A stretch of 64,000 bases of DNA from Ignelater luminosus (taxonomy: Eukaryota > Arthropoda > Insecta > Coleoptera > Elateridae): assembly GCA_011009095.1 (NCBI GenBank), contig VTPC01091297.1:133948-197947 (forward strand), read 5' to 3'. Under the pieces are notes generated by a model. It was not told where the DNA came from, did not search any database, and worked only from the letters and a program-made list of their open reading frames with translations. Position numbers and translations under genes: made by a program. Shown piece after piece: positions 1 to 11,456 of the stretch. Positions within the stretch are counted from its first letter, which is position 1. Each line of letters starts with the position of its first letter.

Positions 1-87
1 TTGCCGCCGGACTCTGTCCATTTTGGTACCAGAGCCGTACCAATGCACTCTTTGTTCCAACGAATAGGTTGTCTTCGAGGTCGCCAT
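1..87 (-). pseudogene. N-terminal fragment of a transposase (helix-turn-helix type, DUF4817-like)
   Basis: The minus strand opens with ATG at 87 and reads MATSKTTYSLEQRV. After an apparent one-base slip another frame reads LWYQNGQSPAA. Together these resemble the N-terminal start of insect transposases that carry a DUF4817-like helix-turn-helix (pattern YSLEQRV...LWYQNGQS). The frame change suggests a decayed copy. Only about 29 codons lie in the window, so no catalytic residue can be seen. The identification is from memory of the motif and was not searched. Confidence 0.45.
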
Positions 88-222
88 TATTGTGATCAAA
101 ACACTTGTCAACAAAACCCCAGACCTTTGTGATGAGTATGCCTACAAAAAATGACGTCAATCGGTTGAGTGGTTTGCGAATGGCGGCAATTTTAAAATTC
201 CGCTACCGAGTGGACCACCCTG
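1..222 (-). mobile_element. Terminal part of a Tc1/mariner-superfamily-like DNA transposon, cut by the window edge
   Basis: The right edge reads as a transposon end: on the minus strand it starts CAGGGTGGTCCACTCGG just inside a TA at 223-224. About 135 bases further in lies a transposase-like start codon, the normal distance for an element with a short 5' leader. The other end lies outside the window, so length and completeness cannot be judged. The same type of terminus (ACAGGGTG followed by GTCC or similar) recurs at other points of this window. The superfamily call rests on the TA flank and the N-terminal motif only. Confidence 0.55.
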
Positions 223-343
223 TATATTTATTAAATCCAAGCATTAGTACTAAAATATCAAATATTTTGCGGCATTATTTTACAAGTTGACTGTACATCT
301 CTATAACATACATGCAGCAAAAACTATCGCTTCATAAAAGCAC

Positions 344-885
344 NNNNNNNNNNNNNNNNNNNNNNNNNNNNNNNNNNNNNNNNNNNNNNNNNNNNNNNNN
401 NNNNNNNNNNNNNNNNNNNNNNNNNNNNNNNNNNNNNNNNNNNNNNNNNNNNNNNNNNNNNNNNNNNNNNNNNNNNNNNNNNNNNNNNNNNNNNNNNNNN
501 NNNNNNNNNNNNNNNNNNNNNNNNNNNNNNNNNNNNNNNNNNNNNNNNNNNNNNNNNNNNNNNNNNNNNNNNNNNNNNNNNNNNNNNNNNNNNNNNNNNN
601 NNNNNNNNNNNNNNNNNNNNNNNNNNNNNNNNNNNNNNNNNNNNNNNNNNNNNNNNNNNNNNNNNNNNNNNNNNNNNNNNNNNNNNNNNNNNNNNNNNNN
701 NNNNNNNNNNNNNNNNNNNNNNNNNNNNNNNNNNNNNNNNNNNNNNNNNNNNNNNNNNNNNNNNNNNNNNNNNNNNNNNNNNNNNNNNNNNNNNNNNNNN
801 NNNNNNNNNNNNNNNNNNNNNNNNNNNNNNNNNNNNNNNNNNNNNNNNNNNNNNNNNNNNNNNNNNNNNNNNNNNNNNNNNNNNN
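344..885. other. Assembly gap (542 N)
   Basis: A continuous run of N. Any reading frame spanning it is meaningless. The flanks (223-343 and 886-1000) show no feature I can name. Confidence 0.99.
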
Positions 886-2689
886 TAGTTAGTTACTCTT
901 GAGAAATTATTTTTTTTTAATTGAATAGACGAGAAATATATTGATAAATTGTAGAAATGGACCCCGAATTTGTTTTTCAGGAAAGTTAAGCACATTAAAG
1001 AATCCAGAGTTGGGCCAGTGAGACGACTGCTTCAGGATATACAGAGATATGGACGGTAAAGGGCATATTTAAAGACAAACCCTGGCTACCTTCCACCAAA
1101 GCGCTCTTTTTTTTGACTATCTTAAGGTGACCCGAAGTCGGACTTTGTCTTCCATTAATCTTTTTAAGTAAACCAAATATGAACACGCATCGAGTTGAAT
1201 TTTCTAAAACGCCACCGACGATGGCCCAAAGTCAAGCTTTTCTCTCCATGAACCTTCTTCAAACAGCTAAAAACAAATCTGAGTTTTCCTCAGTGCGCAT
1301 TAAATTTTGAAGCCAGACCTGAAAGAGTCACCTAACAACTCACAGTAAGCAAGCTACTGGGATCAAATTGTTATTTTAGAAGTGTTGTCATTTAATTTTT
1401 TTCGCCGTAGGTTTTACTCAAGGACTTGAACTAGACTTTCACAACTGGAATTTTAAGTTTCCTCATTAATTCTAGATATCTAGGATTTTGTGATTAAATA
1501 AGAGTTAGACTGTAACGTAAAAGCTTGCGTTACAGTATTAACATGAATGAACACTAGGAACGCTTAGTCCTAGGCCAGCTGAACTCAAGTTGGTAGCTTT
1601 TAGGTGTGGAGAAGTAGAGATTATACTCACAATAAAACACAGGAATTTAAATTTAACCACAAATATATTGGTACTAAATAAAATTTCTATAATCAAAATC
1701 TTAACCAAAAATCAGGAGTATATTGTCTATACTAATATAAAACTAGTAATCAACATGTAAATTGAAATTTATATGAATAAAAATCATTAGTTATTAAAAG
1801 ACAAAGTTATTAAGCCTTAACTAATAAAAAAGATTATTAACGTCTAATAACACAATATTAAACCCAAAATTGCAAGTAGTCATAATTCATGACGTTAATT
1901 AAATCTCAGATTTGGTAACTACAAGAAGGTTAAGTTGAATACAAAAATAAAATGTAATGCAAAGAAAAATTGAATATTGACACGAAATAAATTCAAGGTT
2001 AAGCTATAAAAATTCAAACAATTGTTATCTTAAGGTACACTTGGCTGTTAATTTAAATCCGTTCGAAAGTTACACATTAAAAGATTCAAGGAAAATAAAT
2101 GAAACTTTAGGATTTATAGGAATTTCAGAAAACTTTACTAATTAATTTAAAAAAATTTGGAAAACACAGATTTGTGATTAATTCGAGTGTAAGTCAAATT
2201 AAGTTAAGAAAATTAAAAAAATTATGTAAAGTCAAAGGATAATCAAGGTGAGTTTCAGATAATCATTAAAGTAGAAGATCGTACCATACATTTTCGAAAG
2301 CGGGTTCCGATCGGAAGCTGCAGACTATCAAAATAATCCTATGTAATAAAGTTAAAGAGTAACCTTCAAGTAAAATCCGAAAATTAAGTAGTCAAAAAAA
2401 TTTTAACCTGACAAAATCTTAAGATAGGATTACTTTAGGGGGCGGTAAAGTCAAATCAAGGTAAAAGATGGTTACTTAATTGTAATAATTACAAAAGGGA
2501 ATGAATAATAAAAAATTAATTATTAGCTAATTGAACTTTTAAGGATTAAATCAAAAAGATATTATTTAATTAATCAGATGATAGTAAAAGTAAGTGAACT
2601 TTTGGGTTATTGAATTTCACAAAAAATTTCTTAAAGTTTGGAGCCAAAAAAGATTATTCTATTGTTTCACTATGAAATTTGAGTACGAA
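886..2689. other. AT-rich non-coding stretch, A-biased on the plus strand
   Basis: No coding frame is recognisable. From about 1620 to 2680 the plus strand is strongly biased to A over T, with many AATTAA and TTAAG words and few long T runs. Such strand asymmetry can mark a decayed element read in one direction, but no protein trace supports that. A perfect 8-bp inverted repeat lies at 1510-1517 / 1528-1535 (CTGTAACG...CGTTACAG). Confidence 0.5.
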
Positions 2690-3160
2690 ATCTAGATTAA
2701 GTGCCCCTGGGCCCAACCTCTTTTGGTCCAGCAACAAGACGTGGAAACGAATTCACTACCAGCAATCACTGATACTACGAAAGTACGGTGCCTCCGGTTA
2801 CCAATAGAGCTTCATGGAACGCACGCGAAGAATTCTTGTATAATAATTGTTACCAGAATTAAACTTTCCATAATCTAACCAAAAAACTGGATACAAGGAA
2901 CAACAATTAGAATTGAGGACAGAGGGGATGCAAGAAATGAAGATAACTTACCCCTTTATAAAGGGTTTTTCTTTTCATTCACAAGAATCGAAGTCACCTC
3001 AGCGGGTGGAAAGATCTGAGGGAAGACCGTGCACTGGTCGCGTCTCGATTCGTTTTGCCTCGCTAGGCTCTCCGCGTTCCCCCAGAATTCGAAAATTCTT
3101 AACCGGTCCGTACATTATCACACTCAGCGAAAGAAGAAATTAACTAATTTTACACAAAAG
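2690..3160. other. Less AT-rich block, unidentified
   Basis: This block is visibly richer in G and C than its surroundings, with CpG-containing stretches near 3030-3110. It has a palindromic TATA-like word, CCCTTTATAAAGGG, at about 2951-2964. It could be an old promoter or a decayed repeat. No protein motif is recognisable and no terminal repeats or target duplications were found. Confidence 0.3.
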
Positions 3161-4895
3161 AATCCAAGTTAGGGTTTAAATACAAAACAATGAATAGCAG
3201 GGTCCATGAGAACATAATAAAACAAGGATCCGCTTGAATAAGAGTGAAATACTTATAAATTATCAAACGGATAAAAAAAGAAAGTATCTCATAACGAGAG
3301 AAACAGTGGATCTCTACCCTGCTAACCCAAGGTTTTGGAGCTTAACTTCCTTTAAAGAAGCAACGTAACAAATCTGAATAAGATTTCTGTAACAAGAAAA
3401 ATAAGTTATAAAAGAAAATTTTATGTATGCCTGGTGTTTCACAAAGCCAGAGGTTTACTATGTAACGGGAGGGTGACTACAAAAGACCGTTACAAGATCA
3501 CGACAAACCAAGACTTATCGGCTCCGATCTGACTGTGGACAGCAACATTTTTTTTTAAATACGATATTCAGTTGCTTCAATTAATTATGATGGTTGTAGA
3601 TGTTTAGTTCAAGTGGTGGGAAGTTATACCATTTTATTTTTGAATCTTATCGTAATTTTGATTTCAACACAATAAAAGATAATTGATGAAGTCAACTTTC
3701 ATTTAGCTGCTTCTGGTTTCATCCCGATGACAGTTTGAAAGAAATAAATAGTAACTATAATTTCGATTTTTAATGATCCTTCTGTAAACTAGGATAAATC
3801 GTAAATGTGAAAATCAACTAGACTTTTTATTTAAAATAAAAGATTTCTTTGTACTTCTGCATAAATCTTTGGAAACCCACTCCTTACTGTTCTTTTCTAG
3901 CTTTGTGTTTTACTGAGATACTATTTCGTTTTAAAGAAAATCGGATGTTTACGATTTTAGCGAATATATAGTAAGCCGTGTATTTGTTTCAAAAAGTAGA
4001 AACAGCAATAAATTGATTGTTTGGTTAAAGCTAAAAATAAAAAAAAAATGTAATCAATAAATTGATTTTCAAAATAAGTTTTACAAGGTTAGACTTTCCT
4101 AATTTCTATTTGTAATGGCTCCTGATCTTATTACTGAGAAATCTGTAAATTTTATAGATTAATTTAATCAACATTCTAGGGAAACTTGTTAAATATAATA
4201 TAAAAAAGGTTCAATCTAAAAAGTTTAGAAACTACAGTATTCGATAAACCTAAAAATCACAAGCACAGCTTAAACTTTTATGATTTATGCTTAAAAAAGA
4301 GAAGGTAATTTGAAGTGCCATTCCTTAAAATTACATAGATAATAATAAACATAAATTTAATGCTAATTTCTTTTATTTCACCTAATAGAATAAAAATGTT
4401 GGCATTTTTTAATAATGACAATAAGTTAAAATTAATTATTTACAATGGGAAACTTGAAGTTAGGCTACATCTTTTATTAAACATAAACCAGCTACTTTGA
4501 CAGTTTTGTTTGAAGTTAATTTCAAAATCTATATATTATGTTATATATGGCAACTTTATATATTTGTATATTTATGAGTGAACTTAAAATAGCTATGTAC
4601 TAGAAAACTTTAAAATGTACATGCAATATGCATTAAAACATGTCATATATAATACGTATACATTAAAATATGTACTTTAATATTCCATTTATTAACATTT
4701 ATAACACTGAATATATCATACCCAATTAACAACAGAGAAAATTTGTTTTAAAACAAACAAGTTTTATTGGAATTACATTAATTAAATCTAAAACCTGGCC
4801 TAGTAAGAAAACACACAACATAGTATAAATCAAAATTATAACAAGATATGATGTAACTAATTTTCAAAAAAGATTTCCTTCTCCTGTCTGATAAG
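3161..4895. other. AT-rich spacer
   Basis: No gene is recognisable. A perfect 8-bp inverted repeat (TGTAACGG ... CCGTTACA) lies at 3461-3468 / 3487-3494. The remainder is simple AT-rich sequence. Confidence 0.5.
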
Positions 4896-5151
4896 CAGGG
4901 CCGACTGAAGAGCCGGGTTTGCGGGGCAATTGCCCAGGGCCTCTCCTTTGCTGGGGCCCCGCGCCTTAAGAGAAAAATAGTTAATTCTTGGTATCGATAT
5001 GTTCAGAACAAATAAAATTTCTAATTTTTTCTAAATATTTAAAATAAACAAATTAGACTATGCCTGAAAAAGCAGTGTGTTTCTTTTTTTATTTTAAGGG
5101 TCCCGCAAAATTTTGCTGCCCTGGGCCCCGCAAAACTTCCAGCCGGCCCTG
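4896..5151. mobile_element. Non-autonomous hAT element (MITE, 256 bp) with 8-bp target duplication
   Basis: The left end starts CAGGGCCGACTGAAG and the right end, read inward on the other strand, starts CAGGGCCGGCTGGAAG, followed on both sides by G/C-rich subterminal sequence (GCGGGGC, CCCAGGG). The flanks are CTGATAAG (4888-4895) and CTGACAAG (5152-5159), an 8-bp target duplication with one difference, as expected for hAT. The interior is AT-rich and has no coding capacity. It lies at the edge of a decayed hAT transposase (5160-6070). Confidence 0.88.
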
Positions 5152-5159
5152 CTGACAAG

Positions 5160-6070
5160 ACAATCTTATATTGGGAAAATTTAATTAAAGCCCTTCGCTT
5201 TCAAGCTGCAAAATTGCTTCAGAAGTACACTTGAAATTGCTCGAAATAACAACTAAATCCTCGCGAATTCCTCTTTTATTTACGGCTTCCAGAGCTTCCT
5301 ATAAGTTTTGTACTTCTTTAGGTTCAAAGTCCTTCAAAATTATTTTAATTATTTTAAAATTTTCTACGTAACACACTGCGGCCTCAATCCAGATACCCCA
5401 TCGTGTAACAACAGGCAAAAGAAGTAAGAATATATCTATGCCTGCAATATCCCTGAACGTGACTAATCAGGAAGGAGCTTTTAGAAAAACTTTTTTTACT
5501 GAGGAGATTAAGGTGTTCACATTGGGGTACAGAGAGCGAATTGATTCAACTCAATGTAAGCCATGCGCTAAACACGTAACATGTATCATTTTAAGATACA
5601 ATGCTTGCAATCCAATCATAGCTTTCTGCATATAAGATGCTGCATCGGTGCAAACCATAGACAAGTCTATGGTGCAAACTAATTGAACACATGAATACTG
5701 GATGTGCTCTAGCCACAAAAGACCTAATGCGTCAGTAAAAGAAGCAGCAATAGTTGAATGATTGGTTTTTTTCTAAAACTTCAATTGCCAATAAATATGA
5801 TTTGTCCTTCTTCTTTTCGCTTCCTAAAATTCTAAAAATAAAATTTGCAATACACTTTTGCTTCACATCCATTGTTTCGTCTAAAGAGACTTAAATATTT
5901 TTGTATATGGTGTAGATCCATCGCTTAAGGTAGTTTATTTGGATAATAAATAAAGGTACTTCCTTAAGATGTTACAATTATTTATATTTTCATTCGTTGT
6001 AAAATTACTGAATATTTTCACATACTGATTTAACGCAGGCTTGCACTTTTCTTTTCTCTTAGAATTGTTG
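5160..6070 (-). pseudogene. Decayed hAT-superfamily transposase
   Basis: Read on the minus strand across several frames, this stretch shows hAT transposase blocks in the expected order: SLDETMDVKQKC near 5865-5900, SYLLAIEVLEKN near 5770-5810, then MIHVTCLAHGLH followed by a stop and IRSLYPNVNTLISSVKK near 5510-5590, then VFLKAPS and a TRWG-like block near 5390-5410. These match my memory of a hAT family whose core reads DETTDV...YLLN.EVLEK...HVTCLAHGLHR...FPDVN.LI...K..FLKAP...TRWGTWL. Stops and frame changes show it is dead. The hAT MITE sits immediately downstream in transposase orientation, so it may have inserted into this gene. The N and C termini are not resolved. Confidence 0.8.
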
Positions 6071-6399
6071 TACTTGTATGTGTGTTGTCTACTGTATAAA
6101 CATTCTCCTACGACTAACTTTTAAATTCAAAATTTGTTGCCAAGTAATTTATGAGAAGAATAGGCAAGTATGGTCATTTGTCAGGTAGAATTTATTATTG
6201 GGTTTATTATATCTCTTTCTTGAAAATCCATTGATAGTCTGGTGTGATGCATAGTTTATTTATTATTTAGTTAAGAAGATCAAGAACTTCCAGAATTGAA
6301 CTTAAGAAGGGCGACTTCGGAGTTAAAGTTATGGCTAAATTACCTCTCATTTAAATGTTTTTATTCTTTCAAAGACTTCACTTTCGGAACATTTCTTAA

Positions 6400-6830
6400 A
6401 ATTGCCGAATGAGTTTTATGATTTTTCTGCTGAAATACAAAGATGTAGAGTAAGCTCTGCTATAGATATAACCAGTGAAAATGCAAGCATGACCATGGCG
6501 AAATTTAAAACAAAAAAATTTTTCGATTTCGATTATCTCGAAAAGTATTCGAGATATCGGAAATCAGGAGAGGATTCTAAGGTGATTTCATATAATAACA
6601 TGTCATGTAAAGTTACAGGAACATGGCAACAAACCAAGAGACAGACTACGTCGAGAAATCGCCATTTTCGATATCGATTATCTCGGAAACTATTCGAGAT
6701 ATTGAAATACCGATTATGTATCTGTAATCAGTAGAAAATTCTAAGTTGATGTCATATTATAACATGTCCTGTAAAGTTACGGGAACATGCCAACAGACCC
6801 AATAGACAGACAAACAGAATGCACGAATTC
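6400..6830. repeat. Two diverged tandem copies of a ~150-165 bp unit
   Basis: Two successive blocks, about 6511-6646 and 6653-6816, share the same order of words: TCGATTATCTCG, then ATTCGAGATAT, then ATTCTAAG.TGAT, then TAACATGTC.TGTAAAGTTAC, then GGAACATG.CAACA, then AGACAGAC. The copies differ by substitutions and indels. No protein is recognised. It may be satellite-like or part of an older element; the flanks show no clear ends. Confidence 0.65.
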
Positions 6831-9700
6831 AGATACGAAATTTTTTTAATTTCGTCGAAAATAAAACAAGAATTAACATGGACCTGATTTACTTGCACAT
6901 TTTATGTTATTGATTTATGGCTTCAATCTTTAATGGGCAATTTGCTTTTATTCTGACGATTAGTTAAATCAGGAAGTGTCATAAAACCTATACTTTGGCC
7001 TTAATTACAATATAACTGAAAATTAATTAATCACCGGTACTATCAAGTAAAACTAGTTGTAAAATATGCATGCTTTTTTTTAATTATAAAAACCCTTGAA
7101 TATGCATTAATTTTCAAAAACGATCGACTATCATCTAAGTCTACTTATGAGTTTGTGGAAACCGTTTCAGGGAAATTTCCTAAATGATGAGCATATTTTT
7201 TTAATCATTGTTATTAATACGCTGCTAGAATTTTAAATGAAAACATGCAAGAATCAAATCATAACTTTTAGTAGTGCAATGCTTTATAAGAACCATTTAT
7301 CATTTTAATTGAAATTCCAATTCAATCTCAATTTTTGAGAATAGATTTTTGGAGATAAAGAGCATTTGTTTTTTGCTTGCAATACATATATTAAATAAAG
7401 CAAAATCTATAAACTTGCTTATTTCTACTGGACAAGCCTACTACGAAAATCCTGTATTATATCACAGTTGCTTTAGTTTCCATATCACTGCATTTCATAA
7501 CGCCAGTCAACTTCGAATATTTATTTATTCTTAAATGAAATAATTCTATGTCAGGATTTAAACTGAACTTGATGCGGGTTGACAGATCCACAAGTTAGTA
7601 GTTTTTTCATTACCATGACTTTATTTTTGTGTCTTCCAGTTGTAGATATCCTTTATTTACTTTACTGCTAAATATTTGACAAGGTGTGCCTCTAGTTTGC
7701 AGCAAAATTGGCATGAATATTCCTTGAAGTCACGTTAATATTTTTTTGTAATCGTTTTGTAAGATACATAAACGAAAAAATAATACATTACTAAATACAT
7801 ACATATAATCGGTATTAACCTTTTATGTAAAAAGTGTTTTTGGTGAATAATTTGGTAATGATTAATAAAAAATAAAAATAAGTGAAACGAATATTTTAAT
7901 TAAATGTTGTGGCATTCAAGAAAGTACTTCATTGATGAAATCGGCTTAAACGATTTCTTTGCAACTTTTATTTAAAGTTTTAAATATGACGCAGAGTTGT
8001 GTATCGCTATTAACTGAAAATATAAGAATTTCCCCTGCTTTAAGATTAAAAAACAAACGATTTCGTTTAAGTGACTTCGGATCTAAATACAAGTATTCTC
8101 TAATATGATTTAGTAAATTGGTTCTTGTCGTTCGTTGAAAATATCAATTTCATAAAGCTGCTTAACCTCTCCACTTTCATAAATATTAAAAGACCTATTC
8201 ATAGAGTAGCAGCAACTACGACTTCTTAATACTCTACCGATTTCTCCGCCAATATTCATTCTTAGAATCCCATATAAACCGTTTTTTACTCAACGTTAAA
8301 TTCCTACTTATTCCTTCTTGTTCTCATTATGACAATAGTACATAATAATGATGCTAATTCTAAAGTAAAATAGATTTCCACGAAAACATGTTTTGTGTAA
8401 ATTAATATAGCAAAACTAAATTTAGCTCCCTTTTCCTTCTCGGGACTTCAAAATAATCCCTCATCCAACAACCGTCACCGTGAAGGTTTCCTGTATTCAG
8501 GGAATGTCAAGAGGTCGTGAGTTTCTAAAGGGATCACATTCAAAATGGAAAGGGAGAAATTCACCTAGTTGCTCCTTCAGGTGGATAGATAAACAGAAGA
8601 GGTCCAATTAACTACCTATCTCATCTGAATTCCACTTCAAGCCTACGAGATCCTTAAGAGCTCCCACTAAAGAGACCCGATATTGCACCGATTAAGTAGA
8701 TTTATATTCATTGATATTGTGAATCGGTTGGTTAGGGCGTATTTACATCATGTATTGAATGTAGTTCGTGTAGAGAGATAATAATGGGTGGTTTTCCTCT
8801 ATGCTATAGCTGTTTGTTAAAAGCCAAATTCCGAACGATAAAAGAGATAAGTGGGCGCATTTTTCCGTTTAACAGTCACAAAATGTTATTGAAATAATGA
8901 ACACTTTCATCCAATTTATGTAAATGGAAAAAATCTTGTTTAATTTACGCTATGATAAAAATGTAAATTCAGCAATCGATTTAACACTTTAATTGGATCA
9001 AGCCTACCTGAAACGTAATAATTATTTCCAATTAATAATAATTATTCAAGTGAAATCAATAACCGCTCATGAATAATAACCAAAGCTTTGAGAGTTAAAT
9101 GGTGCGTGACAGAAACAGGATCTTTGTTGCCAAAGCATCTAATTAGTAACTGATTATACCTAAATTAGTAACATTAGAGTAATTCGATTAAATGTTCATA
9201 GAAAGCAGCTCCTATTTGACTGTTTAAGTACGTGTCAATTAAAATTCATGTTTCGTGATATGTTGAGGGTTAATTGATTTGGTTTCCAATAATTCCTATT
9301 TTAACATTCGACTGTTCAGGATAACAAATAAGATACAAACACGTATTGCCGAGCAATAATTTAATGGTTAAAGATAATAGCATTAACACACTTCTTGCTT
9401 TATTTATCTGAAGAAATTGTTTTGAGTCAAATAGTTCAGTTATCAAATGTTTATTCTAAGCACTTCAACATTTCAACAAAATATTCTGTCTGGTATTTAA
9501 GTTCTTGCACTTGCGTCAGTACCTTCTCACTTTCATATATCTATCTGATAGACTTTTAGATATTCAGTTTTGTTGTTTTATGTGTCGTCTAGAATTTTCA
9601 GTTACGTTTAATGTTTCACTTAATTTTTCAAATTAAAAAGTAAAGAGCCACATTTCATTTCACTTGAAGATATGTCACTATAGGAATTCAGAGATTCTTT
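6831..9700. other. AT-rich spacer with one less AT-rich patch
   Basis: I see no gene. Between about 8430 and 8700 the base composition is more balanced (runs such as CTCGGGACTTC and CAACCGTCACCG), but no frame or terminal repeat is recognisable there. The remainder is plain AT-rich sequence. Confidence 0.5.
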
Positions 9701-9724
9701 TTCAGCAAAGAGAATGTGGAAAAG

Positions 9725-10624
9725 TTAAAACCTAAAAAGGTTATTAGATTTCAGAGGAAACAGTAAAAATGGTCGCTTACAGAATTTGAAGCTGCTAACC
9801 GTAAAGCTAGCCTGTTTGGTATTTGCAATGTAGAGTAATCCGAATCCTATAAGAATAACAAGGTCAGCAGCAGCGTACACTCCCAATTGGACTCTTACGC
9901 TATCTAGCATTCTTGTGCATTAAACTCGCAGAGCAAAGTCATTTTATATTTTGTACTAGGACTGTTATTGTTTAAAAAAGAAAATTTAAAAATTGAAAAT
10001 AACTTGCTGTTATTGGGTATATAAATATAATTAAGACATAGTAAGCCATTGACCATTCTATCTCCAGACGATGTTTCGTCCTTGTTGTGGACTCCTCAGT
10101 GGAGCATAACGACAATTGTTGTTTTTCGATTGCAAAGGAGCTAGTGGCCATAGGTGTTTCTAAAAGTTTCCAAAACTTTAGATAAACATCATGAGACTGT
10201 CGCAAATCTGCAGCTTAGTTCTCTTCTGCGAAGGTTACAGTGATTAACATCTTCATCATTGAATTGACAGGAATTAAGCAATCAGATTCAAATATTCAAA
10301 TGAAGTAATTAACGCTTGAGTAATTAAACCTGTTGTGGGAAAAACAATGTAAATAAACTGTTAAATTTCCTCTTCTGGAGGTGATGTTATAAATTGCCGT
10401 TGCTACTTTTTTCATTTTTAATTTGATTCTATAGTTTCTGATAATTCCAAGTTAAAGATGCGAACTTCTGCACCCTTGTAGTACAAGAGAACTAAGTTGC
10501 AGAAGAAGCTGTTTTGCAAATTTACGATAGAGTCTTGTAACCACTTCTCGTTTCTGAGGGTAAGAGCATATGGGCACTCCTCAGCTAGCTTACCAGTCGG
10601 TCGCCTACAGGAAATGACAAGCAA
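9725..10624 (-). other. Cluster of short open stretches that look weakly coding, unidentified
   Basis: Three open stretches lie in series on the minus strand. 10624-10418 starts MLVISCRRPTGKLAEECPY, is charged and non-repetitive, and ends in a stop. 10205-9972 contains LRQSHDVYLKFWKLLETPM and a hydrophobic segment. 9910-9725 contains LGVYAAADLVILIGFGLLYI, a plausible membrane span, and near its end has CT|GTAAGC, a good splice donor. They could be exons of a small membrane protein gene or chance frames. I recognise no family, and no acceptor site was fixed with confidence. Confidence 0.2.
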
Positions 10625-10728
10625 TGTACCAACGTCTTGTAATAAACAATAAAACTCGAGAAAATTATTTACCTACTGGTTTCTACTCTTGTGTAACTGG
10701 TTTAAACATCATTAAACAAATAAAGACG

Positions 10729-10736
10729 GTGCTATA
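10729..10736. repeat. Left 8-bp target duplication of the hAT element
   Basis: GTGCTATA, identical to 13155-13162 on the far side of the hAT element. Confidence 0.9.
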
Positions 10737-10825
10737 CATTGACGCCTATAGGGGGGCAGAGGGGGGCATGCCCCCCCTAAGAATATTACAATGTATACCA
10801 ATAAAGCGTATTATGTTTTAATTAA

Positions 10826-11193
10826 GTAAATTATTCTCTGTGCACCCAAAATACAGTAAGGATCTGAATTTTCATTTGTTAAAACGTGTAAGTGAGCTTT
10901 ATCCTATAGAAAATTTAGACAATGAGATTCAAAGCTGGAAAGATTACGTGAAAGTTGACGCCTCAAATGAGAGTATTTCTTTAGAATGTTTACTTAAGGA
11001 ACATTGTTGATTTTTTCCTGCCATAAAAAATGCACTTTTTTTATTACTTTCTATCCCATACACAACGTGCACAATTGAACTTTCGTTCAGCACTTTGCTG
11101 CAGCGCGTTAAAATCTGGATATGTTCAACCATGTCTGAAAATAGACTGGTAGGGTTATGTATGTTAAGCGTACACAGGGAAAGTGCAAAGTAA
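10826..11193 (+). pseudogene. hAT transposase C-terminal dimerisation region, broken by a stop
   Basis: The frame from 10826 reads KLFSVHPKYSKDLNF, then ELYPIENLDNEIQSWKDY, then an in-frame TGA at 11008-11010. After that come FPAIKNALFLLLSIPYTT, IELSFSTLLQRVKIWICSTM and SENRLVGLCMLSVHRE, ending at TAA 11191-11193. The last blocks match the hAT C-terminal dimerisation domain (consensus like LP.STA.VERSFS.L.RIKTWLRSTM...RL.GL.LLSIHR), of the kind found in THAP0/ZMYM-like transposases. The N-terminal zinc finger and catalytic region are absent, so this copy cannot encode an active enzyme. Confidence 0.88.
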
Positions 11194-11456
11194 TGATCAG
11201 TTTGTGTAAAATGTTATAGACCATTTTGGAATGGAAAAGAGGAGATTGCAATTTTTGTTTGAATAACTTTTCTATGCACTATATTGTGGTTACCTTACTT
11301 ATTGTTATACTAGATACTGCTATCGTCATTTTTTTATTATTACTTTATTATACATAATACCTATAACAGAAACCCACATGGATCACTTCAGATTTGTTTT
11401 AATTAGTAAGAAGAGTAATCAAAATTAAAACTATAAGTAAATAGCATAATAATATA

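Noticed and set aside
312-995. Long open frames across 312-995
   Set aside because: They consist almost entirely of the N gap.
1510-3494. Inverted TGTAACG...CGTTACA words at 1510-1535 and 3461-3494 enclosing a TATA-like box, as might frame a solo long terminal repeat
   Set aside because: The outer flanks show no target duplication, each pair is also a small local palindrome, and no second repeat copy or coding trace was found. Too weak to call an LTR-type fossil.
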